DNA of 64,000 nucleotides, from NCBI GenBank assembly GCA_964651705.1, contig CAZYWZ010000002.1:62001-126000 (forward strand), given 5' to 3'. Of this stretch, positions 34,812 through 42,706 are shown in pieces. Source of the DNA: JADLBR01 sp964651705. GTDB lineage: Bacteria; Verrucomicrobiota; Verrucomicrobiia; JADLBR01. The number at the start of each line of letters is the position of its first letter. The first letter of the stretch is position 1. The notes under the pieces were generated by a model, which had not been told where the DNA came from, did not search any database, and worked only from the letters and a program-made list of their open reading frames with translations. The translations under genes and the position numbers were made by a program.

Positions 34812-35729
34812 ATGGCGAGACAATTCACGAGAATCTGGCCGGGGGTGGCAATCCTCGCGGCCTCGCTCTGCTCCGCCCCGCACGCACCCGCCCAGGAGGA
34901 ATCCTCCGGCGTCCGCGTCCTTCCCTCCCGCCGCTTCTATCCCCCACCCTCCGGGTCGGAGGACGCCGCCGCGCCCCAGGGCCCCGTCGGTATCACCGCA
35001 AGGCGCAAGGGAGAAAACGGGACGGCCCCCGCCGCAACGCCAACCGCCACCAACACCCCGATCACCGACGCCCCAGAACCGGCGCCTGCGCCCGCGCAAC
35101 CGGATGCGCCCGATACCCCCGCGGCAGACGCGCCCCCCGCGCCCGAAATGTCGCCGCCCCAAGAGGGTGAGCCCGCCGCCCCCGCCGATGCCGGCGAGCC
35201 AGAGCCCAAACCTGCCGACCCCGCCCAAGAACCCGTCATCCCCGAACCCTCGCCGCTCGAGCGCTTCAAGCCCCTCTGGCTCAGCTCCCCCTTCTCCCGC
35301 AACATCCTCCCAGAAAACAAACCCGCCACCGAGGCCGCGGAATACACGCTCCTCGGCATCGGCGGCCTCGGCGAGAAGTGGTGCGCGCTTGTCCTCGACA
35401 AGAAATCCCAGCCCCAGCGGCGACTGCTCCTCTTCGATGACGTCGGCGATGGCCAGGACCGCCTCGTGCGTGTGACCGAATCCACCAGCCTCGATCAGGT
35501 CGCCGCCGAGGTGGTCATCAATGGCGCCCCCTTCGTCGTCCGATACGATATCGCCTCGCTCAAGGCACAGGTGGCCGCGCCCAGCCCCGGCCAGCCCCAT
35601 GTCCCCGCCCCCGCCATCAAACCCGCCCCGGGCCAACCCGCACCCGCCATCAAGCCCCCCACGCCACCGCCTTCCCCCGTCCGCGTCCTGCCCCGCCGCC
35701 GCTATTACCCCGCACCCAACTCGCGATGA
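34812..35729 (+). CDS. Exported proline-rich protein between gspM and gspD, possible GspC analogue
   Basis: From the ATG at 34812 a 305-residue protein starts with a signal-like segment (FTRIWPGVAILAASLCSAPHAPAQ). A Pro/Ala/Glu-rich linker of about 110 residues follows, then a folded part: LERFKPLWLSSPFSRNILPE, YTLLGIGGLGEKWCALVLDK, RLLLFDDVGDG and DQVAAEVVINGAPFVVRYD. The motif RVLPSRRFYPPP near the N terminus is echoed by RVLPRRRYYPAP at the C terminus. A linker plus a small beta domain directly before gspD is where GspC, which bridges to the secretin, is often encoded. This role is inference. Confidence 0.72.
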   Translation: MARQFTRIWPGVAILAASLCSAPHAPAQEESSGVRVLPSRRFYPPPSGSEDAAAPQGPVGITARRKGENGTAPAATPTATNTPITDAPEPAPAPAQPDAPDTPAADAPPAPEMSPPQEGEPAAPADAGEPEPKPADPAQEPVIPEPSPLERFKPLWLSSPFSRNILPENKPATEAAEYTLLGIGGLGEKWCALVLDKKSQPQRRLLLFDDVGDGQDRLVRVTESTSLDQVAAEVVINGAPFVVRYDIASLKAQVAAPSPGQPHVPAPAIKPAPGQPAPAIKPPTPPPSPVRVLPRRRYYPAPNSR

Positions 35730-35788
35730 TACACCAACGCAAGACCCCGGGCGCCCCGCGCAACATGGCACAACATCCCAGCATGTGG

Positions 35789-35839
35789 CATCATTTCGGC
35801 CGGAGGCCTGTGGAGTGCGGTGCGTCCCCGCACCGCTTT
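35789..35839. repeat. Right half of AAAGCGGTGCGG-family element
   Basis: ATCATTTCGGCCGGAGGCCT then the complete right arm ending CCGCACCGCTTT is present upstream of gspD. No left arm is visible, so this is a solo arm. Confidence 0.8.
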
Positions 35840-35908
35840 CTCCGATCCACCAGCCTCCCACCCCGCATTTGACCAAACCCACCGCCCCACGCTAACCTAC
35901 CCATTCCC

Positions 35909-38695
35909 ATGACACCTCGCCCCCGGATCGCCCAACGCCCATGGCTCGCCCTCGCCGCCGCCATCGCCTTCCTCGCGGCCAGCGCCACCACCGCCCAAGA
36001 GGGCCCGGCACCCGCACCGGCCGACGCCCCGGCCCAAGCCCCCGCGATCCCGCCGCCGCCCCCAGTCCAGACCCCTCCGCCCCCACCCCCCCCGACTGCC
36101 CCGGCCCCAACCCCAGCCCAGATCACAAAACCCGCGCCCACCCCGGCCGCTCTCCCACCCGCCGTCCCGCCCTCCCTCCCCGCCGCCCCGCCGGCCGCGA
36201 TGCCCGTCCCCCCAGAACCAGAGACACCCGCCCCACAGGCCGACGCCGATAGCGACCTCCAGACCCTCCAGTTCCTCGACGTCGATGCCACCGAGATCCT
36301 CGCGGTCTACGAGCAACTCACCGGCAAGATCCTCATCCGCGACCAGGGCCTCGCCGGGGTCAAGCTCTACGTCGATTCCCGCCGCCGCATCTCCAGGGAG
36401 GAACGCATCCACCTCATCGAGGCCACCCTCTTCCTCAACGGCTTCTCCCTCATCCCAGACAAAAACAACATGGTCCGCGTCATCGGCCCCGCGAAAGCCC
36501 CCAGCGTCGCCAACCAGGCCATCCGCCTCCTCTCCGACGCCGGCCAGGTGCCCGATTCTGATGACATCGTCAGCTACTTCATGCAGCTGGAATACCTCGA
36601 CCCCATCTCCACCCAGCAGCTGTTCTCGCAACTCCTCAATCCACCCAACCCCTTCGGCAAGGTCGTCGCCGCGCCCAACACCTCCGCGCTCATCATCACC
36701 GACAAGGGCAGCATCGTCCTCGAGCTCATCAAACTCCGCGAGCTCATCGATGTCCCACCCTCCCGCCTCGCCACCAAGTTTGTCCAGCTCGAGCGCGCCG
36801 ATGCCGAGCGCGTCGCCATGATCCTCAACGAGGTCATCGAATCCCGCAACAGCATGACCCAGGCCGCCAGCCGCTCCGGCGGAGGCGCCCCCCAGCCCCC
36901 ACAGCCGCCACCGCAAAACGCCCCCGACGCCCTCATCCAGGCCCTCCAGCGCGCCCGCGGCGGCGGCGACCAGGGCGCCCATCCCGGCCCCGGCGGAGGC
37001 GCCCAGGACTTCAACGTCCTCTCCCGCGATACCACCCTCGTCGCCGACCCCCGCACCAATCGCATCCTCGTCATCACCCACCCCGCCAATTTCGAGTACA
37101 TCAAGGAACTCATCATGGAGTTCGACATCGTCGTCGACCTCACCAAGCCCTTCGTCCGCCCACTGCGCTATATCCTGGCCTCGGAAGTCATGCCCATCCT
37201 CTCCGAGGTCCTCCAGGAAGAGGTCGATGCCGTCATCCGCACCTCCGAGGGCGGCGGCGTCGTCCCAGGCGCCGGCGGCGGCACCGGCACCTCCCGCTCC
37301 GGCCTCACCGGCTCGCGCACCGGCACCACCGGCGGCTCCTCCCGCACCACCTCCTCCCGCTCCTCCACCAGCGCACGCTCCCGCTCCACCGGCGGCGCCA
37401 CCTCCTCCCGCGGCGGCCTCACCTCCGGCCGCTCCGGCGGCGCCGGCGGCCTCATCTCCGAGGGCGGCCCCACCTCCATCTCCATCGGCAAAATCCGCCT
37501 CATCGGCGACGACCGCTCCAACACCATCATGGTCATGGGTCCCCCCGAATCCATCACCAAGGTCCAGACCATCGTCGACGAACTCGACCAGCGCCCCAAG
37601 CAGGTCTTCCTCGCCGTCGTCATCGGACGCCTGGCCGTCGGCGAAAACCTCGACTACGCCGTCGATGTCTATCGGAAGTATTACCCCGCCGCCGATTCCG
37701 GCGGCGCCGCCGGCACCCTGATCGGTCGACCCGCGGCGAGCCCAGTCCCGGTACCCCAGACCCTCACCACCATACCGGACTTCCCCGCCAAGGCCCTCAT
37801 CCCGGGATTCACCCTCTACGGCGGACTCACCGAATCCATCGACTTCTTCCTCGAGGCCCTCGAATCCACCGACCGCTTCGAGATCATCTCCCGCCCCTCG
37901 ATCTACACCGCCAACAACCGCTCCGCCTCCATCATCAACGGCGAGCGCATCGCCGTCCCCGCCTCCACCATCCAGAGCGACACCGGCGACAATTTCCGCA
38001 CGAACATCGAATACGAGGAGATCGTCCTCCAGATCGAGGTCACGCCCCTCATCAATTCCAACAACGAGATCACCCTACAGATCTACCAGCTCAACGAGAC
38101 CCAGAGCGGCACCACCATCATCGACGGCAACCCCATCCCGGATATCGCCACCCAGGAACTCTCCACCGAAATTACCGTCGCCAACCGCTCCACCGTCCTC
38201 CTCGGCGGCCTCATCACCACCGACGTACAGGACTCCTCCACCGGCTTCCCCCTGCTCCACCGCATCCCCGTCCTCGGCGCCCTCTTCGGCGGCAAGAGCA
38301 GCGCCGGCAACCGCACCGAGCTCGTCATCCTCATCCAACCCATCGTCCTCGATACCGACGCCGATACCTTCCGAAATACCGTCGTCGAAATGGACCAGAC
38401 GCAGCTGGGATATAAGTGGCTCGAGGCCAACGGCATGACAAACGCCGCCCCAGGCCCCTCCACCCTCATCGAAACCCGAGACCACGAACTCGAAGAGGCC
38501 GAACGCCTTCTCCTCCAGCAGCAGGCCCAGCAGCCCCGCGTCCTACCCTCCCACTACCCCGAAGCCCTGCCCCCGGTACCCCAGCTCAACCCCGCACCCC
38601 CCCAGGCCCAACCCCAGCCCCCACCCGCCAAAACCACCAAAACCCAAAACGGCCCCCGCGGCTCCTACTCCCCCATCTCCACCAAACACCGCTGA
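35909..38695 (+). CDS. gspD: Type II secretion secretin GspD
   Basis: This 928-residue secretin has a signal peptide, a Pro/Ala-rich linker (30-110) and N0/N1/N2/N3-type domains (residues about 115-560). The C-terminal pore ring has FEIISRPSIYTANNRSASI, GERIAVPAS, ISTEITVANRST-like ELSTEITVANRSTVLLGGLI and PVLGALFGGKSS..RTELVILIQP. The N3 region carries a Gly/Ser/Thr/Arg low-complexity insert of about 70 residues (SRTTSSRSSTSARSRSTGG, near 450-520), longer than usual. The tail is Gln/Pro-rich. It forms the outer-membrane gate. No pilotin is seen. Confidence 0.95.
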   Translation: MTPRPRIAQRPWLALAAAIAFLAASATTAQEGPAPAPADAPAQAPAIPPPPPVQTPPPPPPPTAPAPTPAQITKPAPTPAALPPAVPPSLPAAPPAAMPVPPEPETPAPQADADSDLQTLQFLDVDATEILAVYEQLTGKILIRDQGLAGVKLYVDSRRRISREERIHLIEATLFLNGFSLIPDKNNMVRVIGPAKAPSVANQAIRLLSDAGQVPDSDDIVSYFMQLEYLDPISTQQLFSQLLNPPNPFGKVVAAPNTSALIITDKGSIVLELIKLRELIDVPPSRLATKFVQLERADAERVAMILNEVIESRNSMTQAASRSGGGAPQPPQPPPQNAPDALIQALQRARGGGDQGAHPGPGGGAQDFNVLSRDTTLVADPRTNRILVITHPANFEYIKELIMEFDIVVDLTKPFVRPLRYILASEVMPILSEVLQEEVDAVIRTSEGGGVVPGAGGGTGTSRSGLTGSRTGTTGGSSRTTSSRSSTSARSRSTGGATSSRGGLTSGRSGGAGGLISEGGPTSISIGKIRLIGDDRSNTIMVMGPPESITKVQTIVDELDQRPKQVFLAVVIGRLAVGENLDYAVDVYRKYYPAADSGGAAGTLIGRPAASPVPVPQTLTTIPDFPAKALIPGFTLYGGLTESIDFFLEALESTDRFEIISRPSIYTANNRSASIINGERIAVPASTIQSDTGDNFRTNIEYEEIVLQIEVTPLINSNNEITLQIYQLNETQSGTTIIDGNPIPDIATQELSTEITVANRSTVLLGGLITTDVQDSSTGFPLLHRIPVLGALFGGKSSAGNRTELVILIQPIVLDTDADTFRNTVVEMDQTQLGYKWLEANGMTNAAPGPSTLIETRDHELEEAERLLLQQQAQQPRVLPSHYPEALPPVPQLNPAPPQAQPQPPPAKTTKTQNGPRGSYSPISTKHR

Positions 38696-38702
38696 GGCCC
38701 CC

Positions 38703-38903
38703 CGTAGCGAAGCCCCCTCCCCCGTAGCGAAGCCCCTTCGGGCTTCGGCGCCCCCGCCGAAGGGCGCAAGCCCTTCGCCACCAGCCCCCTCCCCCCCGTA
38801 GCGAAGCCGCTTCCGGCTTCGGTCGCCCCCGCCGAAGGGCGCAAGCCCTTCGCCACCAGCCCCCTCCCCTCGTAGCGAAGCCCCTTCGGGCTTCGGTCGC
38901 CCC
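38703..38903. repeat. Tandem array of REP-like double hairpins, family 1
   Basis: Two complete double-hairpin units and partial units lie head to tail over 200 bp directly after gspD, separated by CCACCAGCCCCCTCCCC spacers. First-hairpin variants alternate between GAAGCCCCTTCGGGCTTC and GAAGCCGCTTCCGGCTTC, with compensating changes that keep pairing. The array may shield the 3' end of the gspD transcript. Confidence 0.9.
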
Positions 38904-38929
38904 ATGACAAATTCTTCATAGTTCTCTGT

Positions 38930-38959
38930 TTGACACCCATGGCCCACAGGGCTTATTCT
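38930..38959 (+). promoter_or_regulatory. Sigma-70-like promoter for the secreted-protein gene
   Basis: TTGACA at 38930-38935 and TATTCT at 38954-38959 are separated by 18 bp. They lie about 60 bp before the start codon of the next gene, which also has GGAGG at 39007-39011. This is the best consensus promoter I can see in the window. Confidence 0.55.
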
Positions 38960-39018
38960 CTCTCTTGAGGATTGCCCCCATGCCGTGCATGGACCATCCC
39001 AAAGCAGGAGGCCACGCC

Positions 39019-40056
39019 ATGAGACATCGGATCGCCATACCAGCCGCAGCCCTGCTCTTCGCCGCACCCCTCGCCGCAGAGACCAACGTCGTCGCCACAG
39101 ACCCCGTCGGATATATCACCGTGCCCATCGCGGGAACCGGGGGCACCAATTCACCTGCCTACACGTTTCTCGGGCTGAGCATGATCCGCGATTTCTCCTA
39201 TCAGGGCGTTCTCACCTCCGTCGGCGCCAACTCCCTCACCGATACCAATGCCAACTGGGCCGAAGACCAGTTCAACGGCACCAACGGCAGCTTCACTGTC
39301 GAGATTGCATCGGGCAACAATGAAGGCGTCCAAACCACGATCCTGGACACCCTCGCGTCCAGCGACACTCTTCAAACCGCCGATGACATTTCGCCTAGCG
39401 CCGCCGTTGGCGACTCGTACAAGATCTACAAGAATTGGACCATCGGCTCAGTTTTCGGTGTATCAAACTCCGCAGGACTGGCCGGGGGAAATGTTTCAAC
39501 GGCCGATTTGCTGATGATCTGGAACGGTGTCGGAACGGACAAGTTTTACTACAAAACCAGTGGCGTCGGCGGCACCGGTTGGCGCAATGCCACGAACATC
39601 GTGCAAGATGCGTCCACCGCCCCACTTTTGCTTGAACAAGGGATCATGATTCGCCGCCAGGCCGGCACCTCGACGAACATCACGATCGTCGGAGCTGTCA
39701 AAGTCACGGATTCCGCCATTCTTGTCGAGGGCACCAATTACACCTTCGCCGCGAATCCTTATCCCGTCGACATGACGCTCGCCTCCAGCGACCTGTACAC
39801 CGGCAACGTCAGCACCGGCGTCAAAGGCGGAAACGTTTCCACTGCGGACCTGATCCAGTTCTGGGCGGGCAACAAGGCGGACACGTTTTATTACAAGACT
39901 AGCGGGGTGGGCGGCACGGGATGGCGGAATGCTACGAATGTTGTTCAGGATGCTTCGGGCAAGGTAATCCCCGGCGGCTCGTTCTTCATCGTCAAACGGA
40001 AGGACAGCCTGCCCTTCATGTGGACACCGCCAGTCCACCCCATACCCGCACCCTGA
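39019..40056 (+). CDS. Secreted protein with internal duplication, TIGR02597-like
   Basis: This 345-residue protein has a signal peptide (MRHRIAIPAAALLFAAPLAA) and opens its mature part with TNVVATDPVGYITVPIAGTG. From memory this resembles the TIGR02597-type secreted proteins of Verrucomicrobiota, whose function is unknown. A stretch of about 45 residues occurs twice: GGNVSTADLLMIWNGVGTDK at about 155 and GGNVSTADLIQFWAGNKADT at about 272. Each is followed by FYYKTSGVGGTGWRNATN. The start is well fixed by GGAGG 7 bp upstream, and a clear promoter precedes it. Codon use is more AT-tolerant than in the secretion genes. It may be a type II substrate or surface protein. Confidence 0.8.
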   Translation: MRHRIAIPAAALLFAAPLAAETNVVATDPVGYITVPIAGTGGTNSPAYTFLGLSMIRDFSYQGVLTSVGANSLTDTNANWAEDQFNGTNGSFTVEIASGNNEGVQTTILDTLASSDTLQTADDISPSAAVGDSYKIYKNWTIGSVFGVSNSAGLAGGNVSTADLLMIWNGVGTDKFYYKTSGVGGTGWRNATNIVQDASTAPLLLEQGIMIRRQAGTSTNITIVGAVKVTDSAILVEGTNYTFAANPYPVDMTLASSDLYTGNVSTGVKGGNVSTADLIQFWAGNKADTFYYKTSGVGGTGWRNATNVVQDASGKVIPGGSFFIVKRKDSLPFMWTPPVHPIPAP

Positions 40057-40105
40057 ACGACCGATTTCCAAGATCTCGAATATAGAACCCGTCGGAGGAA
40101 GAAGA

Positions 40106-40783
40106 ATGAACACAGTCAGAATTGCAGTCATCGCAGGATTGTTGGTCGCGGCAACGCCGCCATCACTCAATGCCGCTGACGCCAGTATCGCGTGGCAGGC
40201 TGCTGATAACGGCATCGGCCTCGCCGATGGCACACCATTGAAACAGGGATGGTTGCTCCGAGTCGGCAGTTTCACCAACCTCACCGATGCCCAGATCACC
40301 GCCAGCGCGGGCAACATCGGGTTCCTCGATGACTACTTTGTAGAATTCGGCCAGTCGAGCATTGGTGAAGGTGTTGGTGGGCTTGATGGGTACTTCGCTG
40401 ATACGGACTCGGCGAATGCCACATCGCTTGGGCTCGTCGGGGATCAAATTTTCCTTTGGGCCTTCTCGACGAACGCGGGCAACTACCTCGCCGCCCAGCA
40501 GCACGGCATCTACTACATGCCGATCGCCAACGACGCCGATTGGGACTTCCCCGGCGATGTGGATCCTCCGTCCAACGAGACGCAGATCAGCCTGAGCGAT
40601 CTGGCGGCAGTGGATTTTCAAAGTCTGGCCAGCGGCGCCATGATCCTTTGGGGAGGTTTTGGAACTGGCACGCTGGACGGCAATCCTCTGTTCAACCTCG
40701 AAGTCATCCCCGAGCCCTCCACCTACGCCCTGATCGCGATGGGGCTGGGGCTCATCGGCCTCCGTTTCCGCCGCCGGAAGTAG
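40106..40783 (+). CDS. PEP-CTERM sorting domain protein
   Basis: This 225-residue protein starts after a strong GGAGGAAG. It has a signal peptide (MNTVRIAVIAGLLVAATPPSLNA), a middle of about 175 residues of unknown fold, and a typical PEP-CTERM tail. The tail is VIPEPSTYALIAMGLGLIGL followed by RFRRRK. Such tails are removed by an exosortase, and the proteins are usually linked to exopolysaccharide export. That fits the wza/wzc-like operon at 19.6-25.8 kb, though no exosortase is in the window. The gene lies 50 bp after the preceding secreted-protein gene. It is shorter in GC than its neighbours. Confidence 0.92.
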   Translation: MNTVRIAVIAGLLVAATPPSLNAADASIAWQAADNGIGLADGTPLKQGWLLRVGSFTNLTDAQITASAGNIGFLDDYFVEFGQSSIGEGVGGLDGYFADTDSANATSLGLVGDQIFLWAFSTNAGNYLAAQQHGIYYMPIANDADWDFPGDVDPPSNETQISLSDLAAVDFQSLASGAMILWGGFGTGTLDGNPLFNLEVIPEPSTYALIAMGLGLIGLRFRRRK

Positions 40784-40888
40784 GGCAAAGAACCGGTTGC
40801 ATCGCCGCCCCTCCGGGCTCCCAGCACAGGCCCCCCGTGCACGCGCCGCGCGAGCGGCAATCCGCCTCGGGTCTTCGGTGCGTCAAAC

Positions 40889-40923
40889 AGACATCAGCGC
40901 CGATTAGCGGAGATCAGCGTTCC
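40889..40923. repeat. Degenerate GATTAGCGGAGATCAGCG repeat
   Basis: ATCAGCGCCGATTAGCGGAG followed by ATCAGCGTTCCC resembles 34570-34600 (TCAGCGTCGATCAGCGCAGA). It lies in the 252-bp gap before the Uma2 gene, where I see no gene. Confidence 0.5.
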
Positions 40924-41035
40924 CCCTACCGATGCCGCGCCCCCTGCACGCGACCGCCAGGCTAGGCTTGCGGCGCGTTCGAGACCGCAGCCCGTCCGAT
41001 TGACGCGCCCGCCCGATAACGATAGATTGGGTTCG

Positions 41036-41590
41036 ATGCCACGCGTCGCGCCACGGCCGCTCACGGTCCACGACTACCGGCTCCTCCCGGAGTCGGGGCC
41101 GCGTTACCAGCTCATTGAGGGAGATCTTTTCATGGCCCCGGCACCCAATCGATACCACCAGGACATTTCACGCAACCTGGAGTTCATCTTTCTGAAGCAC
41201 CTCGAAAAGCACCCTATCGGGCGCGTGTATCACGCACCCTTCGATGTCGTGCTGACGGACCTCAACGTCTTCCAGCCCGACATCCTCTTCATCGCCGATA
41301 AGCATGCGGCGATCCTCACCACCCAGGGCGCCGAGGGAGCGCCCGACCTCGTCGTCGAGATCCTTTCCCCCAGGACCGCCGAGCAAGACGTTGGGCCCAA
41401 GCGGGCCATCTACGCGCGCACCGGTGTCGAGGAACTCTGGATCATCGATCCGGCCAACCGCCGTGTCCAAGTGTACCGCCTGCAGGAAAATGCCGACGCG
41501 CCCGCCGCGACCTACGGCGACCAAGGCACGATCGAGACCCCCCTGATGCCGGGCCTGGAAGTCCACACCGCCGAGGTGTTCCGGCAGTGA
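41036..41590 (+). CDS. Uma2-family (DUF820) putative endonuclease
   Basis: This 184-residue protein has the Uma2 layout. LTVHDYRLLPESGPRYQLIEGDLFMAPAP at the N terminus is followed by FDVVLTDLNVFQPDILFIAD, PDLVVEILSPRTAEQD, KRAIYARTGVEELWIIDP and a short C-terminal ELEVHTAEVF-type strand. The Asp, Glu and Lys of P-D-(I/L)..E-I-L-S..K form the PD-(D/E)XK nuclease core. Members are multicopy in many bacteria and their biology is unclear. It precedes a convergent VapBC-like pair. The ATG at 41036 was chosen because the domain begins almost at once. Confidence 0.88.
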   Translation: MPRVAPRPLTVHDYRLLPESGPRYQLIEGDLFMAPAPNRYHQDISRNLEFIFLKHLEKHPIGRVYHAPFDVVLTDLNVFQPDILFIADKHAAILTTQGAEGAPDLVVEILSPRTAEQDVGPKRAIYARTGVEELWIIDPANRRVQVYRLQENADAPAATYGDQGTIETPLMPGLEVHTAEVFRQ

Positions 41591-41601
41591 TCACAGGGCC
41601 G

Positions 41602-42042
41602 TCAGGCCGAATCGACCAGGGGATTCCTGCATTTCAACTCTGGAAAGCGGCTGAAGTCACGGTCTGCGGTCCAAAGGCACCGCACGCCATTCTCGACGCA
41701 GATCGCCGCGATTCGCGCATCGTGAATTCGCCCCCCGACGACGGCACCTTTAAGGATCAACCTCCGGAGCAGCGACCAGTGCCCGGGTCCCTCGCCGAGC
41801 AGGCGGACAGACGGTGATTCCAGCAGTGCCTCCACCGCGTCGGCGGCCCCCGCCACCGGGGTCGGCCTCTTGAAGATGCGCGGATTCGTCACGATCGCGA
41901 TGAACTCGTGGACGCAGGGCCACGGGATCGCCCAAGATTCGGCGCCTTCCGCCAGGCGGGTCACCGATTCGACCGCCTTCGGATGGGCCAGATACTCGGT
42001 GCGCAGGAACGCGACCAGGATGTTCGTGTCAACCGCGATCAT
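41602..42042 (-). CDS. PIN-domain toxin (VapC-like), second pair
   Basis: This 146-residue protein opens MIAVDTNILVAFLRTEYLAH, with the first PIN Asp at residue 5. Then come WPCVHEFIAIVTNPRIF (acidic Glu), VGGRIHDARIAAICVENGV and TADRDFSRFP, matching the four acidic positions of the PIN nuclease core. It starts in an ATGA overlap with the antitoxin gene. It is not closely similar to the PIN protein at 16694 and belongs to a different VapC subgroup. Confidence 0.92.
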   Translation of the reverse strand: MIAVDTNILVAFLRTEYLAHPKAVESVTRLAEGAESWAIPWPCVHEFIAIVTNPRIFKRPTPVAGAADAVEALLESPSVRLLGEGPGHWSLLRRLILKGAVVGGRIHDARIAAICVENGVRCLWTADRDFSRFPELKCRNPLVDSA

Positions 42043-42251
42043 GTGCCCCGTCCGCCATAGATCTCATCCCGGATCCGGTCCCAGCCAGCGTCCTCAAACC
42101 CCGGCTGGAATCCCCCGCCCCCGAACCGCACGGCCCTAAGTTTGAAGCGCTTCTGTCGGCCACGTTCCTCCAGGACGCGCTCCAACCCCTTCTCGACCAG
42201 GCTTCTGAAGGTCACGTGTTGCTCCCGCGCGAGCCGCTTGCAGCGCGCCAT
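42039..42251 (-). CDS. VapB-type antitoxin, start codon abnormal
   Basis: From the ATG at 42251 the gene encodes 70 residues (MARCKRLAREQHVTFRSLVE, then a basic and Gly-rich toxin-binding tail). The sequence immediately upstream continues the family consensus in frame as x-K-T-T-I-D-I-A-P-A-L. The natural start should therefore be 11 codons earlier at 42284, where the codon is ATA instead of ATG. Either ATA is used, the start codon has mutated and a shortened antitoxin lacking the first DNA-binding strand is made, or an internal start was always used. It overlaps vapC by four bases. Confidence 0.78.
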   Translation of the reverse strand: MARCKRLAREQHVTFRSLVEKGLERVLEERGRQKRFKLRAVRFGGGGFQPGFEDAGWDRIRDEIYGGRGT

Positions 42252-42321
42252 CAGCGCTGGAGCAATATCAATGGTTGTCTTTATATTGCTGACAATACTG
42301 TGTAGCGCCCCAGCGTCAAGG

Positions 42322-42543
42322 CTGAGCCCAAATCCTCGCGTAAGACACTACCCGGAGGCGCAACACTTGGGAATGTAGGGCGCGAAATCCCTTTCGCGCC
42401 ACGGGCAACCGGCAGGACCGTGCGTGGCGCGGATAGGAATCCGCGCCCTACAAAACTTGGCACGGTGACGTGCCTGTGTCCTATACGGTTCGTTGAGGGC
42501 ACGTCACTCGGGGAGCGATCCTTACGCGAGGATTTGGACTGAG
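42322..42543. mobile_element. 212-bp MITE, copy 2, with 5-bp target duplications
   Basis: The element spans 42327-42538 and matches 1509-1720 in length, with about six substitutions. The flanking direct repeat is CTGAG (42322-42326 and 42539-42543). The last base of the right end is A instead of G, a single mismatch in the terminal inverted repeat. It inserted about 45 bp upstream of the antitoxin gene, within the 422-bp gap before the guanylyltransferase. The rest of that gap is GC-rich inverted repeat without a gene. Confidence 0.92.
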
Positions 42544-42706
42544 CAAAGCCATTTTTGGGATAGCCCGTGGCCTCGCGGGCCGGGTCGGCCGAGGCACCCC
42601 GCATCCTGGTGGCGCGCGAACGCCCGGGCCGGCGTCCCTCCCAATGGAAGGCGCGCGGGCGCGCCTTGAAACTTGACCCTTGAAACTCGGCCCCCACCCT
42701 CCTCCC

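Noticed and set aside
38703..38903. Possible CRISPR array
   Set aside because: Repeat units are palindromic double hairpins with short low-complexity spacers that are themselves repeated; there are no unique spacers or cas genes.
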